A stretch of 64,000 bases of DNA from Enterobacteriaceae bacterium ESL0689. Lineage in GTDB: Bacteria > Pseudomonadota > Gammaproteobacteria > Enterobacterales > Enterobacteriaceae. This document shows positions 51,355 to 63,961 of this stretch, in pieces. A program made the translations under genes and the position numbers. A model generated the notes under the pieces. The model saw nothing but the letters and a program-made list of their open reading frames with translations. It was not told the origin of the DNA and made no database searches. Positions within the stretch are counted from its first letter, which is position 1; each line of letters begins with the position of its first letter. The stretch is from the NCBI GenBank assembly GCA_029433525.1, contig JAQTIF010000002.1:1-64000 (forward strand), written 5' to 3'.

Positions 51355-52755
51355 ATGAGTGTTGTGCCTGTCGCCGACGTACTCCAGGGCCGCATAGCCG
51401 TTGACAGTGAAGTCACCGTGCGCGGATGGGTACGTACCCGCCGAGATTCAAAAGCTGGCTTTTCCTTTCTCGCCGTTTATGACGGTTCCTGCTTTGATCC
51501 TGTACAGGCCGTGGTTAATCACTCTCTCGCTAATTATCAACAAGAGGTGTTGCGCCTGACCACCGGATGTTCGGTTATCGTGACCGGTAAAGTTGTTGCC
51601 TCCCAGGGACAGGGACAAAATTTTGAAATTCAGGCCAGCAACGTTGAAGTCACCGGCTGGGTAGAAGATCCTGATACCTACCCAATGGCCGCGAAACGTC
51701 ACAGTATCGAATATTTGCGTGAAGTCGCTCACCTGAGACCACGCACCAATCTCATCGGCGCTGTTGCTCGTGTACGCCATACGCTGGCACAAGCGCTGCA
51801 TCGTTTCTTTGATCAACAAGGTTTTTTCTGGGTTTCCACCCCGCTGATTACCGCTTCCGATACCGAAGGCGCCGGGGAGATGTTTCGGGTCTCGACATTG
51901 GATCTGGAAAATCTGCCACGCAATGATCAGGGCAAAGTCGATTTTGATAAAGATTTCTTTGGCAGAGAGTCATTTCTGACCGTATCCGGACAATTAAATG
52001 GCGAAACTTACGCCTGCGCGTTGTCTAAAGTTTACACTTTCGGCCCGACTTTCCGTGCTGAAAATTCGAATACCAGTCGTCACCTGGCCGAATTCTGGAT
52101 GCTGGAGCCAGAAGTAGCGTTTGCTGATCTCAACGATATCGCAGGTCTGGCGGAAGCCATGCTGAAATATATCTTCAAGGTAGTGCTGACAGAACGTGCT
52201 GATGATATGAAATTCTTCGCAGAACGTGTTGATAAAAACGCTATTTCCCGTCTGGAGCAGTTTATTAATGCCGACTTCGCCCAGGTGGATTATACCGATG
52301 CGATCACGATTCTGGAAAACTGTGGTAAAGCGTTTGAAAACCCGGTGTACTGGGGCGTTGATCTCTCTTCTGAACATGAACGCTATCTGGCGGAAGAGCA
52401 CTTTAAAGCACCGGTGGTGGTGAAAAATTATCCCAAAGATATCAAAGCGTTCTACATGCGCATGAATCAGGATGGTAAGACGGTTGCCGCGATGGATGTT
52501 CTGGCACCGGGGATCGGTGAAATCATCGGCGGTTCGCAACGCGAAGAACGTCTGGATGTTCTCGACGCACGTATGGCTGAGATGGGGCTTAATAAAGAAG
52601 ATTACTGGTGGTATCGCGATCTGCGTCGCTATGGTACGGTGCCCCACTCCGGTTTCGGTCTCGGCTTTGAGCGCCTGATCGCCTATGTTACCGGGGTGCA
52701 AAACGTCCGTGATGTTATTCCATTCCCTCGCACACCACGCAATGCGGCATTTTAA
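51355..52755 (+). CDS. asnS: Asparaginyl-tRNA synthetase
   Basis: The 466-residue protein equals E. coli AsnS. It has an N-terminal OB fold ([20 protein letters not shown]) and a class II catalytic domain with motif 2 ([20 protein letters not shown]) and motif 3 ([20 protein letters not shown]). It charges tRNA-Asn. A hairpin follows. In E. coli ompF lies between asnS and aspC; here there are only 171 bases. Confidence 0.97.
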   Translation: MSVVPVADVLQGRIAVDSEVTVRGWVRTRRDSKAGFSFLAVYDGSCFDPVQAVVNHSLANYQQEVLRLTTGCSVIVTGKVVASQGQGQNFEIQASNVEVTGWVEDPDTYPMAAKRHSIEYLREVAHLRPRTNLIGAVARVRHTLAQALHRFFDQQGFFWVSTPLITASDTEGAGEMFRVSTLDLENLPRNDQGKVDFDKDFFGRESFLTVSGQLNGETYACALSKVYTFGPTFRAENSNTSRHLAEFWMLEPEVAFADLNDIAGLAEAMLKYIFKVVLTERADDMKFFAERVDKNAISRLEQFINADFAQVDYTDAITILENCGKAFENPVYWGVDLSSEHERYLAEEHFKAPVVVKNYPKDIKAFYMRMNQDGKTVAAMDVLAPGIGEIIGGSQREERLDVLDARMAEMGLNKEDYWWYRDLRRYGTVPHSGFGLGFERLIAYVTGVQNVRDVIPFPRTPRNAAF

Positions 52756-52773
52756 TGCTTTTTCTTTTACTAT

Positions 52774-52793
52774 AGCAGGACGTTAGTCCTGCT
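52774..52793 (+). terminator. Hairpin after asnS
   Basis: AGCAGGAC-GTTA-GTCCTGCT forms a perfect eight-pair stem 18 bases after the asnS stop, without a long T run. Confidence 0.65.
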
Positions 52794-52926
52794 TATTCAT
52801 ATTATTCAGATAAATATTCTGACTTTTATTCACTTTCACGCTTTCTATCGTAAACAGTTGGCAATGGGTTCATCTCCGGTTAACCTGATAAAACATTTTC
52901 TTCAGGAATCAAAACGGAACCTCATC

Positions 52927-54117
52927 ATGTTTGAGAACATTACTGCTGCCCCAGCCGACCCGATACTGGGTCTGACCGATCTGTTTCGTGCCGATGATCG
53001 CCCTGGCAAAATTAACCTCGGAATTGGTGTCTATAAAGATGAAACCGGCAAAACGCCGATTCTGACCAGTGTTAAAAAAGCTGAGCAATACCTGCTGGAA
53101 AATGAAACGACCAAAAATTACCTCGGTATTGATGGCCTCGCAGAGTTTAATCACGCGATTCAGACCTTGCTGTTCGGTAAAGAGAGTGCCATTATTCACG
53201 ATCAACGTGCCTGCACCGCACAGACGCCGGGGGGTACGGGTGCATTACGTGTCGCGGCCGATTTTCTGGCCCAAAATACCAGCGTAAAACGCGTCTGGAT
53301 AAGCAACCCCAGTTGGCCGAACCACCGGGGGGTATTCAATGCGGCAGGGCTGGAGGTGTGTGAATATACTTATTACGATGCCACCAGCCATAGCCTCAAT
53401 TTTGACGGTATGCTGGACAGCCTCAATGAGGCAAAAGCTGGTGATGTCGTGCTGTTCCACGGTTGCTGCCATAATCCAACAGGTATTGATCCCACCCAGG
53501 AGCAGTGGCAATACCTGGCGCAGTTGTCGCTTAAAAAGGGCTGGTTGCCGCTGTTCGATATTGCCTATCAGGGTTTTGCTCGCGGTCTGGAAGAAGACGC
53601 TGAAGGTCTGCGCATATTCGCTGCACTTCATCAGGAGATGCTGATTGCCAGCTCCTGCTCGAAAAACTTTGGTCTGTATAATGAACGCACCGGTGCCTGT
53701 ACGTTGATCGCCGCCGATCAGCAAATCGCCCGTCGTGCTTTCAGTCAGATGAAACGGGTGATCCGCACCAACTACTCTAATCCTCCGGCACACGGTGCAG
53801 CTATCGTGGCAACTATTCTCGGTAACGATGCGCTGAATGCTATCTGGCAGCAGGAGCTGACCGATATGCGGCAGCGCATTCAGCGCATGCGCCTGCTGTT
53901 TGTCAACACCTTGCAGGAAAAGGGGGCTAATCGTGACTTTTCCTTTATTAGCCGACAAAACGGCATGTTCTCATTCAGTGGGCTGAATAAAGAACAGGTA
54001 CTGCGTCTGCGTGAAGAGTTCGGCATCTACGTTGTCGCTTCCGGACGCATCAATGTCGCCGGAATGACGCCGGATAATATGTCATCGCTATGCGAAGCGA
54101 TTGTTGCCGTACTATAA
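52927..54117 (+). CDS. aspC: Aspartate aminotransferase
   Basis: The 396-residue protein equals E. coli Asp[21 protein letters not shown] at the start, [19 protein letters not shown] with the lysine that binds pyridoxal phosphate, and [20 protein letters not shown] at the end. It interconverts aspartate and 2-oxoglutarate with oxaloacetate and glutamate. The ATG at 52927 matches the family; the upstream frame is not conserved. A strong hairpin terminator follows. Confidence 0.97.
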   Translation: MFENITAAPADPILGLTDLFRADDRPGKINLGIGVYKDETGKTPILTSVKKAEQYLLENETTKNYLGIDGLAEFNHAIQTLLFGKESAIIHDQRACTAQTPGGTGALRVAADFLAQNTSVKRVWISNPSWPNHRGVFNAAGLEVCEYTYYDATSHSLNFDGMLDSLNEAKAGDVVLFHGCCHNPTGIDPTQEQWQYLAQLSLKKGWLPLFDIAYQGFARGLEEDAEGLRIFAALHQEMLIASSCSKNFGLYNERTGACTLIAADQQIARRAFSQMKRVIRTNYSNPPAHGAAIVATILGNDALNAIWQQELTDMRQRIQRMRLLFVNTLQEKGANRDFSFISRQNGMFSFSGLNKEQVLRLREEFGIYVVASGRINVAGMTPDNMSSLCEAIVAVL

Positions 54118-54132
54118 AATCCCGCTATGCAA

Positions 54133-54168
54133 AACACGAGCCGCGATTTCATCGCGGCCCGTGTTTGT
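54133..54168 (+). terminator. aspC terminator
   Basis: AACACGAGCCGCGAT and ATCGCGGCCCGTGTT pair with one mismatch around a three-base loop, followed by TGTT. It may also serve the convergent gloC. Confidence 0.75.
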
Positions 54169-54206
54169 TCATGGTGTCATTCCGTGATCAGTGATGGAAA
54201 ATGGTG

Positions 54207-54851
54207 CTAACTGGCCATGTTATCCTGCAGGAAAGGGTTATGCAGACGTTCGTCACCCAGGGTTGACAGGGGCCCGTGGCCTGGAATAAAGGTGACATTA
54301 TCGCCAAGCGGCAATAATTTATGCTTAATGGAGGCAATCAGCTGGTTATGATTACCGCGCGGAAAATCACTGCGCCCTACACCACCTTTAAAAATCACAT
54401 CACCCGAAAACAGCATCCGGGAAGCCTGATCATAAAAAACAACATGTCCTGGTGTGTGCCCCGGGCAATGCCAGACCTGCAGTGAAATATTGCCGATCTT
54501 AATGACATCACCTTCATTGAGCCAGCGGTCGGGTTGCAATGGCTGGCAATCATCCAGACCAAACATCCGGCTTTGCACTGGTAACTCATCCAGCAAAAAC
54601 TGATCTTCTTTTTGCGGGCCGATAACTGGCACACCATAATATTGCGATAATTCCGCTGCGGCACCCACATGATCAAGGTGACCGTGGGTGAGCAGGATCT
54701 GCATCAAATTCACATCAGCCTGTGAGACAACCTGTTTGATTCGTTCCGCGTCTCCGCCAGGATCGATCAGGGCAGCCAGCCGGGTTTGCTCACACCAGAT
54801 TAAAGAGCAGTTTTGTGCGAATGCAGTCACCGGAATAAGATGGTATTTCAT
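54207..54851 (-). CDS. gloC: Hydroxyacylglutathione hydrolase GloC
   Basis: The 214-residue protein is a metallo-beta-lactamase-fold enzyme matching E. coli YcbL (215). The metal-binding [10 protein letters not shown] lies near residue 57, with [30 protein letters not shown] and [14 protein letters not shown] after it. It is a type II glyoxalase that hydrolyses S-lactoylglutathione, the last step in methylglyoxal removal. AGGAG precedes the ATG. It follows mepK by nine bases. Confidence 0.95.
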   Translation of the reverse strand: MKYHLIPVTAFAQNCSLIWCEQTRLAALIDPGGDAERIKQVVSQADVNLMQILLTHGHLDHVGAAAELSQYYGVPVIGPQKEDQFLLDELPVQSRMFGLDDCQPLQPDRWLNEGDVIKIGNISLQVWHCPGHTPGHVVFYDQASRMLFSGDVIFKGGVGRSDFPRGNHNQLIASIKHKLLPLGDNVTFIPGHGPLSTLGDERLHNPFLQDNMAS

Positions 54852-54860
54852 GGCGCTCCT

Positions 54861-55412
54861 TTACCAGTGCCTGACCGGCCCGGTATCAATATGAACAAAA
54901 TGACTCTGTGGGTAATATCCGACGCCACCCGCCCGCATTGACAGCGCGGCTTTACGGATATCACTTAATGCAATCCCTTCGATATGAAAATCCATCGCCT
55001 GCCCACGGGTATGGTAGCTGTGTTTCGCAATACCACGACTTTTCGCCCGCCGTTGTGCATTGGTATCAAGGGAACGATAGCCAGAGATAAGCTGAACCGG
55101 CTTATGAGAACCCAGCATCGTCTGTAGCCGGTACAGCTGATCAAACAGCCTGGGGTCAATAGGTTTTATTTTATTCGCGCGATAATCACGGAAGAAATAG
55201 TTGAGTCTGGCGAGCTCTTCATGAATATAGCCCCGGCCATCAAAAAACTCCACCTTAAGCGACTCTCCGGTATTGAGATTATTCAGCCGCAGAATACGGG
55301 GGCGCGGGGTCGAAAGCGTGGCGAATGCGGATCGAGGCAGAATAGCAGCGGCACCCAGCACTACCCCACCTAATGTCAGTAATTTACGGCGATGAGCGTC
55401 AAATTTGTCCAT
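54861..55412 (-). CDS. mepK: Murein endopeptidase MepK
   Basis: The 183-residue precursor has a twin-arginine signal (RRKLLTLGGVVLGAAAIL) and a M15-like peptidase domain with zinc ligands in SYHTRGQAMDFHIEG and VHIDTGP. MepK cuts mDap-mDap (3-3) crosslinks made by L,D-transpeptidases, which fits its place next to ldtD. The ATG at 55412 matches the E. coli start (MDKFDA); an ATG six bases earlier is also possible. Confidence 0.94.
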   Translation of the reverse strand: MDKFDAHRRKLLTLGGVVLGAAAILPRSAFATLSTPRPRILRLNNLNTGESLKVEFFDGRGYIHEELARLNYFFRDYRANKIKPIDPRLFDQLYRLQTMLGSHKPVQLISGYRSLDTNAQRRAKSRGIAKHSYHTRGQAMDFHIEGIALSDIRKAALSMRAGGVGYYPQSHFVHIDTGPVRHW

Positions 55413-55596
55413 AGTCATCAGCTTTATCAGTCAGTGAATCGGATTATCTGCATTATTGCTGGCGCACCCGAATGTGCCTTACCAGACAGGATTGCCAGCG
55501 TCAAAACAGCCTGAAGCTGGCCAATACACGCACTGTTAAAAAACAAAACCCATCTTATATAATATCGGGGCGACAAAATCCATTAAATGACCATGA

Positions 55597-57435
55597 TTAC
55601 CTGATTAATTTTTCAGCTTGCATTAAAATCTGTGCGTCTGATCGTGCCATCAGATCATAATTGTAAATATCTGTACGATATTGCAGATGGTCGTCGTCAT
55701 CGACAAAAGCGGTTAAATAATAGAGATGTACCGGTATCGGCTGGCGAATAGTCACATAGCGGGTGTCACCCTGCTTGAGTACATCGGAAATACGGGTTTT
55801 ATCCCAGCCGACATCCTGCAATAGCTGATTCGCCAGCTCAGACGCTTTATTCACGCGCACACATCCTGAACTTAACGCCCGTACCGATCGCTGGAATAAA
55901 TTATGATTCGGTGTATCGTGCAGATAGATGGCTTCGGTGCCTGGCATATTAAACTTATAGCGTCCCAGCGAGTTACGCGCACCGGGTGCCTGCTGAAAGC
56001 GGAATGGCAAATTATTCTCAGTGATCGTCGACCAGTCCACCTGATGCGGGTTAACCGTCTCTTTACTCCCCCGGCCACGCATCATGGTATAGCCATGTTG
56101 TTCCAGATAGCCCGGATCATGGCGTACCTTCGGCAGAATATCTTTACGCGCCAGGGTGGGAGGGACGTTCCACGGCGGATTAATCACCACATTATTTAAC
56201 ACACTGTCCATAATCGGCGTTTTGCGATCCGGACGCCCCACAATCACACGAGATACCATCACCTGGCTACCATTCTGGTAATAAACCAGCGAAAAAGCCG
56301 GGATATTCACCATAATACGGGTGGATGAGTCATCCGGTATCAGGCGTAATCGCTGGATATTAAGCGCTAATATTGCCGCACGCTGAGCCGCAGGAAGATT
56401 CAGTTTATCACGGGTAGCTGCATCGATGACGCCATTCACGGCCAGCCCCTGCCATGCCTGAAAACGCTTAACAGCAGCAACAAGCTGATTATCATAAATC
56501 GCAGATGAGGTTATTTTACTTTTTTGCCCCTTTGCAGTTTCATCACTTCCTTCGGATATGGTTATTTCATCCCTGTTTTCCAGCATTCCCGTGCGCTGTA
56601 AAATTTCACGTAACGCGCCCGTCTCCTTGCTTTTCGCGCCAGGACGTAGTGGTACACGCTCGGTTAATCGTGGCCAGGGTTGTGAGTCTGCCACCAGTGA
56701 TAATAGCGCCTGACGCATGGTTTCATACTGTGGATGTTGTGGTTTCAGCCGGGCAATAAAGGGGTGCAGTTCATTTTTATCCAGTGCCAGTAGCCAGTGA
56801 TTCATCACCGATAAAGGCGGGGTTATCATGGTATAAGGACGGGTGCCGTATAACCAGCGCTGTCCCTGTACCGGCAGCGTGCTGATAAAATGCAAATACC
56901 CTAACATGGCATCAGAGAGCACGATATCACGCGCCATACCGTTTACGGCGGGGTCGGTCAGCAAACTTATCCAGGTGGTAAACTGGGGCTGAAAACCGGC
57001 AATCGCCACCTCTGCCAGTTGCTGCTGGAACTCCTGAACAGCCTGATGATCCTGCCAGACTGGTTTCATTTCCCGTGCGGCATATAATGATACCAGTGGA
57101 TTCATAAAAACCGGCTGATATCCCGCTGGCAGTAACGCCGTGATATCCGCCCGGCTTTGTCGGACTCTCTCAACGGCCAGAGGCTGTTCGCCACTCATTT
57201 TCGCTATCGTCGCAGACTGAATGCTGCTTTGCTTCAGAGCAGAAGCCACCTCCGGCATCGTATCGTAACGCGCCGTTAATACGACCGTCGACTCTTCTGC
57301 CTGAACATGACACAACGGATAAAACGCGATAATCAGGCTAAAACTGAGTACACCCCACCAGCAACCATATCCTGTTTTTAACCCCATCCCATACTCGCTA
57401 TTGACAACATTGCCACTTTGCAAAAATGAACGCAT
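55597..57435 (-). CDS. ldtD: L,D-transpeptidase LdtD
   Basis: The 612-residue protein matches E. coli LdtD (615). It has an N-terminal signal or anchor ([20 protein letters not shown]), a large scaffold region, a peptidoglycan-binding helix bundle ([20 protein letters not shown]) and the YkuD domain with [15 protein letters not shown] and the catalytic cysteine in [12 protein letters not shown] (about residue 523). It makes 3-3 crosslinks in peptidoglycan. ATG 57435 gives the longest frame; ATG 57387 (MGLKTGYGC) also fits and would put the signal closer to the start. It lies beside mukB as in E. coli. Confidence 0.94.
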   Translation of the reverse strand: MRSFLQSGNVVNSEYGMGLKTGYGCWWGVLSFSLIIAFYPLCHVQAEESTVVLTARYDTMPEVASALKQSSIQSATIAKMSGEQPLAVERVRQSRADITALLPAGYQPVFMNPLVSLYAAREMKPVWQDHQAVQEFQQQLAEVAIAGFQPQFTTWISLLTDPAVNGMARDIVLSDAMLGYLHFISTLPVQGQRWLYGTRPYTMITPPLSVMNHWLLALDKNELHPFIARLKPQHPQYETMRQALLSLVADSQPWPRLTERVPLRPGAKSKETGALREILQRTGMLENRDEITISEGSDETAKGQKSKITSSAIYDNQLVAAVKRFQAWQGLAVNGVIDAATRDKLNLPAAQRAAILALNIQRLRLIPDDSSTRIMVNIPAFSLVYYQNGSQVMVSRVIVGRPDRKTPIMDSVLNNVVINPPWNVPPTLARKDILPKVRHDPGYLEQHGYTMMRGRGSKETVNPHQVDWSTITENNLPFRFQQAPGARNSLGRYKFNMPGTEAIYLHDTPNHNLFQRSVRALSSGCVRVNKASELANQLLQDVGWDKTRISDVLKQGDTRYVTIRQPIPVHLYYLTAFVDDDDHLQYRTDIYNYDLMARSDAQILMQAEKLIR

Positions 57436-57505
57436 TTATCGTATAGAAACACATCATTATTATCGATGTATGAATCTTCCCTGAATCATTCAATCTGTCA
57501 AGGCA

Positions 57506-60500
57506 TCATGATAATTGAGCGCTCTCTGCCGTTTCTGAATCCTTGACCGTAAATCCACGTAATCCAACAACATGAACATGTTCATGATGATTGAAAACTT
57601 TACGTACCAGTTTGTAGGTTGTGCCTTTTTCCGGACTGATGTTTTCTGGTGCCGCAATAATGAGCTGCATCTCCAGACGCTCGCATAACTCAAAGAGCGT
57701 GGCGATCGAGCGGGCATCGAGACGTGCCGCTTCATCAAGGAACAGTAAGCGGCACGGTGAGAGATCTTTACCACGCAGACGGCGTGACTCATCTTCCCAG
57801 CTTTGTACCACCATCACCAGAATCGACATCCCGGTACCGATAGCTTCCCCCGTTGACAGCGCACCCGACTCAGCACGCAACCAGCCATCCGATCCACGAT
57901 TGACTTCAACTTCCATTTCCAGATAGTTACGATAATCCAGTAACTCTTCACCGACAGTTTGTGGCGTCCGTTGTCCGATATCAATCTGGGGATTCAGACG
58001 CTGATATAATTTCGCCAGTGCTTCAGAAAAAGTCAAACGATTGCTGTTAAACAGATCCTGGTGCTGCTCATGCTGTTCAGATAATACACTCAAGAGCGTC
58101 GAATGGCTTTCGCGCACATTCACATTCAGCCGGACACTGTTGACCTGACCAAAGGAGACATTTTGCAGCCCCTGATTGAGTATCCGAATACGATTCTGCT
58201 CGCGCTGAATGGTTTTGCGGATAATATTAGCGACACTACGCGAACTGATCGCCAGTTTTTGCTCACGATTGGTTAATTCTTCCGTCAGACGATTGAGTTC
58301 GATCTCCATTTGTTCTATCGCTTCAACGGGATCATCGGTACGGATAATGTCCTGACGGATACGCTCACGTAAATGCTGATAAACCGCGACAAAGAACTGA
58401 ATTTTACGTTCAGGACGCTTCGGATCTTCCGAAACACGCAGCACATCACGCAGATGCTCGTTATCCGCCACCGCCAGACGTAATGCCCCCAGTGCTTTAT
58501 CCGACATCGAACGTAGTTCATCCGCAGAGAGATAAGCCAGCTCACGACGATGTAAACGACGCTCGACGCCATTATCTTTTACCAGTCGCATGACGGCACA
58601 CCAGCCCGCTTTGGCACACACCACCTGGTTGCGCATTTCGCTGTAATCGCGTTCCAGCTTGCGTAATTTGCGTAGCAAATTCTCGCTTTCGGTTTCACAG
58701 AGTGTTAGCGCTTTCTCTAACTGATTACGCCGTGTCCGGTTATGACTGAGCTGAGCATGAAGTTCATCACGACGCAAGCAAGCACGCTCTTGTGCCCCTT
58801 CATCAGCACGGACACCCATCGCCTGCAACTCCTGATGCAAGTCGTCGAGCAACTCTTTTTTGGTCTCCCAGGCGCTTTTTAATGATACCAGCAACTGATT
58901 ATACTGATTCAGTTGCGCGGTGTGATGACGCAATATTTCACGACTCTGGCTACGCTCACTTTCTGCCTGTTCGAGGCGCTGACGCAGTTTCTCATTCAGA
59001 TCACTGCTGTCGCTCAACATCTCTGCAGAATCGGAGTAGCTGAAATGGGCACGACGCTGCACCACTTCGCTCAGTGTAAAAACCTGCTGGTGCGCATCAC
59101 TCTGCCGCTGTTGCGCCAGGGCATAATCTTTGGTCAGCTGTTCATATTGCTGCGGGTCGCTTTGCAATACTCCTGCTATCGGCTCCAGTTGCGCCAGCTG
59201 CTGACCATGTTGCTGAATAAAGCGTGCCGCCTCTTCGGCTTCATCCAGATGCTGCTGGATCTCGTCAACACGATCAACCAGGGTATCATCTGCCAGCAAA
59301 TTAAGCTGAGGCAACAGCCGGTTGAGCATGGCAATGCCTTCCTGTGCCTGCTGATACTGTGTCCGATTATGCTGGTTATCGTTTTCATGATTATTGAGCG
59401 TGCGTTCCAGCTCACTACGCTGGTTGTTCAGATGACGCATTCTCTCTTCCGGATCATCTTCAAAAGCCACCGCCAGATGGCTGCCAATAAACTGGCTGAA
59501 AGCCTGATGCTGGCGCTGCGTTTTCTGGACATCAAAAGACAGTACCGCAAAACGCGCGGATAATGCTTCACGTTCGCTGTGGAGATGTTCAATCCGGCTT
59601 TCACGCGCCGCACGACCAAACAGCGGTAGTACCGGAAAACGTGAATAGCGCCACTGACGATCAGCGACCTTGACGACGACCGCTTTTTCCAGTTCATCGA
59701 CACTAAAGACGCTGTCATCAAAGGATTGTGGATCGCCTTCAATCAAATAAAGATCTTCCGGACACTCTTCCAGTCCGGCAAGTTGCTCAGCAATTTGTGA
59801 CAGATCAGGCACCACAATCGCATGGCGTGATGGCCCGTACAAGGCCGAGAAATAAGGCGCGTCATCAAGGCTGACATCATCATAGATCTCCGATAACAGG
59901 ACACCGCCAAAACGTTCGGCCAGTGCATTAAGACGGGGATCTTCGGAGCCGCCAGGCTGGCTCAGACGTTCAATCTCTTCATCGATCGCCCGTCTGCGTG
60001 CAGCCACTTCGTCACGTTCCACGATAGCCTCACGCTCACGCTCCAGCAATTGCTGCAGGTATTCCGTCACCTGTTGACTGGAGGAAAAATGTTCTCCGCT
60101 CTGTTCAGATAACTGATTAAGGCTATTCTGCGCCGCCAGCCAGACAGGGGCATGCTGGCGTAAGGTTTGAATTTGTGACTGCAGCTGCTCTATTTGCTGG
60201 CGCAGAGTCAGACGTTGTTCACTGGCAGAAGCAACCGTGTCAGATAACGCCGCGACACTCGCTTCCAGTACCTGATGCTGTGTCGGTAGTTCTTCTATGG
60301 CGTAATGCTTTCCCTGATGCTTACAGAACGCCTGCCACTGATGTTCAGCATCCTGTTGTTGACGCAAACGCTGCTCCAGTTCATCAAGGCGACGACGCAG
60401 TCCGGGAACCTGCTCTGCCAGATAACGCTGATTAACACTATCGCGTAACAGGGCGCGCGCAATATCCCACGCCTCATCGCGTGCCAGTGGGCCATTGATC

Positions 60501-61951
60501 GCCGTCACCAGCTGGTAGGCTTGTTCAAACTGACTGTGTGCCGTTTGCGCAACGCTGATTTTTTGTTCCAGCGACAACATTTTTTCCGTCGCTTGCTGCT
60601 CTTTAAGCTGGAATGTTTCCAGCCATTGAGTGGCATTTTCCGGCGTTAAATCCACCAGCTGACACAATGCCTTCGCCCGCTCCAGCGCCTGCAACGCCTG
60701 CTGGTACTGAAGAGTACGTGTCTGCTGCACATCCAGTGCCTGCTGATAATTAGCCAGCTGGTTTTTCAGCTCATCGACTTCCTGTTCTGCCGCTTCCACC
60801 CGTGCTTCATTTTGCTGTTGTGAATCGATGGCTTCAGCGACAACTTCATTCTGTTCTTCAAGACGCCCGGCCAGTTCATCAAGATCCTCTTCATAGCGGG
60901 CGATTTTTTCCTGCTGTCGTAGTGCAGTTTGTACCAGGTTCAGATGATCACTGGCTGCCTGATAATCGGCTTCCAGATCACGTTCTGCCCCATTACGTTC
61001 CTCCAGTTCACGCGCCATATCGACATGGCGGATCTGTTCTGTGGCCAGTGCGACCCGGGAAGTGAAAAGATCATGGCGATAGGCCAGTGCTTCATCCAGA
61101 TGAATACGGCGTTCATTGGCATGGCGCATATAGTCTGCTGCCACATAGTTTGTCGCTTCGCTGATCAGATGTTTAAACAGATCGCGATCCGACTGGGTGA
61201 CACGGATGGCTTCGAGGGTCATGCGATTTTCGCGTAACGCCGCTTCCATGTCCTGAAACGCTTTGCGTACTCCACTGTTTTCCGGCAGAAGATAATCGCG
61301 CAGTGATCGGGTGATGGTACTGGAGATCCCGCCATACAATGAGGCTTCGATCAGACGATAATATTTGCTGCGATCAGCGGCGGTACGCAGACGACGGGCC
61401 ACCACGCCCAGATCAAACATCAGCGCATGATAATCAGTGATCGAGTTAAATGTCCGGAACTGCACGCCTTCGGTTAATTCGAGCTTCTCTTTTAGTTCGT
61501 TCAGGCTCAGCACCCGCGCCTGGTGTTCGTTCAGCGTCTCCGTCAGTAGCTGGACAGACTGTGTGTTCATTGCCAGTCCCTGGATAGCAAAGGGTTTGAT
61601 ATCAACTTTGCGATCACGACCAGCTATCTGCTGTAAACGTACACCGACAATGATCCGCTGATGGTATGAGTTGATCACATCCAGCACTGAATAACAGACG
61701 CCAGCACGTAACTTACCATGCAGCCCCTTATCCCGCGAACCACTGGTGGCACCCGCTTCGGTGGTATTGCGAAAATGCAGCAGCGTCAGATCGGGGATCA
61801 GTGCGGTAATAAAAGCGGCCATGGTGGTGGACTTTCCTGCACCATTACCGCCAGAGAGCGTGGTCACTAACTCATCCAGATCAAAGGTACGAGCAAAAAA
61901 ACCATTCCAGTTAACCAGGGTAAGCGAGCGAAATTTGCCGCGTTCTGTCAT
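57506..61951 (-). CDS. mukB: Condensin subunit MukB
   Basis: The 1481-residue SMC-like ATPase matches E. coli MukB (1486). It has Walker [17 protein letters not shown] near residue 35, long coiled-coil arms with a hinge near 650-780, and the C-terminal signature [20 protein letters not shown] followed by [20 protein letters not shown] (Walker B). It compacts and helps separate chromosomes with MukE and MukF and is kept out of the Ter region by MatP. It overlaps mukE by four bases. Confidence 0.97.
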   Translation of the reverse strand: MTERGKFRSLTLVNWNGFFARTFDLDELVTTLSGGNGAGKSTTMAAFITALIPDLTLLHFRNTTEAGATSGSRDKGLHGKLRAGVCYSVLDVINSYHQRIIVGVRLQQIAGRDRKVDIKPFAIQGLAMNTQSVQLLTETLNEHQARVLSLNELKEKLELTEGVQFRTFNSITDYHALMFDLGVVARRLRTAADRSKYYRLIEASLYGGISSTITRSLRDYLLPENSGVRKAFQDMEAALRENRMTLEAIRVTQSDRDLFKHLISEATNYVAADYMRHANERRIHLDEALAYRHDLFTSRVALATEQIRHVDMARELEERNGAERDLEADYQAASDHLNLVQTALRQQEKIARYEEDLDELAGRLEEQNEVVAEAIDSQQQNEARVEAAEQEVDELKNQLANYQQALDVQQTRTLQYQQALQALERAKALCQLVDLTPENATQWLETFQLKEQQATEKMLSLEQKISVAQTAHSQFEQAYQLVTAINGPLARDEAWDIARALLRDSVNQRYLAEQVPGLRRRLDELEQRLRQQQDAEHQWQAFCKHQGKHYAIEELPTQHQVLEASVAALSDTVASASEQRLTLRQQIEQLQSQIQTLRQHAPVWLAAQNSLNQLSEQSGEHFSSSQQVTEYLQQLLEREREAIVERDEVAARRRAIDEEIERLSQPGGSEDPRLNALAERFGGVLLSEIYDDVSLDDAPYFSALYGPSRHAIVVPDLSQIAEQLAGLEECPEDLYLIEGDPQSFDDSVFSVDELEKAVVVKVADRQWRYSRFPVLPLFGRAARESRIEHLHSEREALSARFAVLSFDVQKTQRQHQAFSQFIGSHLAVAFEDDPEERMRHLNNQRSELERTLNNHENDNQHNRTQYQQAQEGIAMLNRLLPQLNLLADDTLVDRVDEIQQHLDEAEEAARFIQQHGQQLAQLEPIAGVLQSDPQQYEQLTKDYALAQQRQSDAHQQVFTLSEVVQRRAHFSYSDSAEMLSDSSDLNEKLRQRLEQAESERSQSREILRHHTAQLNQYNQLLVSLKSAWETKKELLDDLHQELQAMGVRADEGAQERACLRRDELHAQLSHNRTRRNQLEKALTLCETESENLLRKLRKLERDYSEMRNQVVCAKAGWCAVMRLVKDNGVERRLHRRELAYLSADELRSMSDKALGALRLAVADNEHLRDVLRVSEDPKRPERKIQFFVAVYQHLRERIRQDIIRTDDPVEAIEQMEIELNRLTEELTNREQKLAISSRSVANIIRKTIQREQNRIRILNQGLQNVSFGQVNSVRLNVNVRESHSTLLSVLSEQHEQHQDLFNSNRLTFSEALAKLYQRLNPQIDIGQRTPQTVGEELLDYRNYLEMEVEVNRGSDGWLRAESGALSTGEAIGTGMSILVMVVQSWEDESRRLRGKDLSPCRLLFLDEAARLDARSIATLFELCERLEMQLIIAAPENISPEKGTTYKLVRKVFNHHEHVHVVGLRGFTVKDSETAESAQLS

Positions 61952-62655
61952 GACTCTTCTTCTCCACTATCCGCCTGATTTTCTTTATTTTCATCGTTGA
62001 GTTGTAAATGATTTTCCAGCGCTATCGCTTCTCCATCACGGATCATTCGCAACTGCGCTTCGCGTGGATCATCGCCGCTACGGACATCGGCACCGAAACG
62101 GAAAACAGATTCAGTGATCCGAAATTTGCCACTGTCATTACCGACAAACCACACCATACCGAGACGCCGCAGACGGTGCAGTGACGCGCGGAGTTTTTCC
62201 TGCAACTTCTGGCGATCGAAATCCGATCCTGTCGAACGATTGTTCACCAGCTTGAGCAATTTCGCTTCATCCGCCAGCGTCAGTAGCTCATCGTAGAGTT
62301 CCTGCTGGCTAAAGATCCCCTCATTAGCCAGTCGTTCCGGGCTAAGGTAGAGATAGCAGAGAATTTTTCCCACCATCATATCCAGTTCGGAGAGGACTGA
62401 GCGTGGAATTAATGTCGTGGAACGTGGGCGCAAATAAAAAAAGCCTTCCGGCGCACGGATGAGTTCTACATTATAACGGGCGTAAAAGAACTCCAGACTA
62501 TCCTGAAAATCCATCAAAAAAGCGTGATTATCCAGTTCGTCCAGCGCGATATGGCGACCTGCCCGCAGGGCGCTATCCAGTGCCGGAAATAATGGACTGG
62601 TTAATGCCTGTGCCAGCTTGACTGGCATAATTTGTTCAATATTTGTCAATGACAT
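61948..62655 (-). CDS. mukE: Condensin subunit MukE
   Basis: The 235-residue protein matches E. coli MukE (234): [20 protein letters not shown] at the start, [20 protein letters not shown] and a winged-helix C-terminal half ([20 protein letters not shown]), with an acidic tail. It links MukF to MukB. The ATG at 62655 matches the family; it overlaps the mukF end by 20 bases, so the three genes are co-translated. Confidence 0.96.
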   Translation of the reverse strand: MSLTNIEQIMPVKLAQALTSPLFPALDSALRAGRHIALDELDNHAFLMDFQDSLEFFYARYNVELIRAPEGFFYLRPRSTTLIPRSVLSELDMMVGKILCYLYLSPERLANEGIFSQQELYDELLTLADEAKLLKLVNNRSTGSDFDRQKLQEKLRASLHRLRRLGMVWFVGNDSGKFRITESVFRFGADVRSGDDPREAQLRMIRDGEAIALENHLQLNDENKENQADSGEEES

Positions 62656-63958
62656 GCGCCTGTACCCTGGCTCCGTAATCATTAATTGGCTGCCATTTGG
62701 CTGGTAACCCACTAAAATCGGCTTGCGCCACACCCAGAGTGACGGCCTGGTCGACAACAATTCGCGCAACATCGAACTGGTGTGCACGAGGATACTGTGC
62801 CAGATATTCACGCATTATCAGGGCCAGATCCAGTGGGATATTTTTCTCTCTATAGACCACAAGCTGGGCTTCAATCAGTGCCGCAAGCTGGTCGCGTAGC
62901 TGATTAAACTCTTCATATTCCAGCGCCGCTGGCAGTTCTCCGGTGACCTCTGCGTCACATAATGTCATCTCTTCATCGCGCATATCCAGCAAGCGATCAG
63001 CACTGGCGTAAGTCAACGCCCAGGGCGTATCCAGATAGCGCTGAATCGACTGGCGCAGACGCTGGGCAAATACCCGGTTTTTATCCATATCAATCGCGGT
63101 ACGGATGAATTTGTGGACGTGGCGATCATAGCCAATCCACAAGTCAATCGTCTGCTGGCCCCAGCTGACGATGCGATCAAGCTTGTTTTGTAATTCAAAA
63201 ACCAGACGATCAATAAAATGCAGGTCACGGCGTGCCATGGTGGCATCCTGAATTCTCAACAGACTGGCCTGTAGTTTGTCACCTGCGGCATCCAGCGTAT
63301 CCTGCAATTCACGCAGGGTGACGGAGGTCTCGGACAATAATAACTCACAGCTTGAGATAGCGGCGCGCCAGTCTTTATTCAGTAACTGGGCAATATCCTC
63401 TTTTACCTGTTGCTGCTGTTCATCCATGATGCGCTGTGTCAGATCAATACTGTCAAAAATCTCAGCCACTGAGTATTTCAGAGGCGCGAAAACATGACGG
63501 TGCCAGTGAATGTCATCACCGTCCTCTTCCGCAGAATCGGCAGCGCTTTTGAGTTCTCCGGCCACGATAGAGAGCTGCATCGAGAGCCGTAGGGTAGAAA
63601 ATTCACGCTGGCGAATATAATAATCGCTAATACCAATCGCTAACGGCGTCAGGCGATAGATAGCATTGCCTTCCGCGCTTTCACTGGTAAAGCGGTTAAG
63701 CAAACGCTGACGCACCATATCGTTAATCGCATTATTAGCACGCTGACTGATCGTTTCGCTGGTTTGTTCAAATCCATCACTGACGTGACGAAATGCATCC
63801 ACCAGCTCTCCTTCGGTCATTTCGCCAGCCAGACGCTCACTATTGAGCGTCGCAATGGCGAGTAAAAAAGAGAGCCTGTCCACCGGGAGCACGAGCGAAA
63901 ACGCATTTTTCCGGGTCCAGGCGACCAGCTCAGGGACGGTCTGAGAAAGTTCACTCAT
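62636..63958 (-). CDS. mukF: Condensin subunit MukF (kleisin)
   Basis: The 440-residue protein equals E. coli MukF: an N-terminal winged-helix dimer domain ([20 protein letters not shown]), a helical middle ([20 protein letters not shown]) and a C-terminal winged helix (VLVHTS-type end, [20 protein letters not shown]). As the kleisin it bridges the MukB heads. It is the first gene of the mukFEB operon and starts three bases after the cmoM stop. Confidence 0.96.
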   Translation of the reverse strand: MSELSQTVPELVAWTRKNAFSLVLPVDRLSFLLAIATLNSERLAGEMTEGELVDAFRHVSDGFEQTSETISQRANNAINDMVRQRLLNRFTSESAEGNAIYRLTPLAIGISDYYIRQREFSTLRLSMQLSIVAGELKSAADSAEEDGDDIHWHRHVFAPLKYSVAEIFDSIDLTQRIMDEQQQQVKEDIAQLLNKDWRAAISSCELLLSETSVTLRELQDTLDAAGDKLQASLLRIQDATMARRDLHFIDRLVFELQNKLDRIVSWGQQTIDLWIGYDRHVHKFIRTAIDMDKNRVFAQRLRQSIQRYLDTPWALTYASADRLLDMRDEEMTLCDAEVTGELPAALEYEEFNQLRDQLAALIEAQLVVYREKNIPLDLALIMREYLAQYPRAHQFDVARIVVDQAVTLGVAQADFSGLPAKWQPINDYGARVQAHVIDKY

Positions 63959-63961
63959 ATT

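Noticed and set aside
57621..61661. Several frames of 60 to 216 codons opposite mukB
   Set aside because: They are antisense shadows of a long conserved coding region, with no relatives and no ribosome-binding sites.
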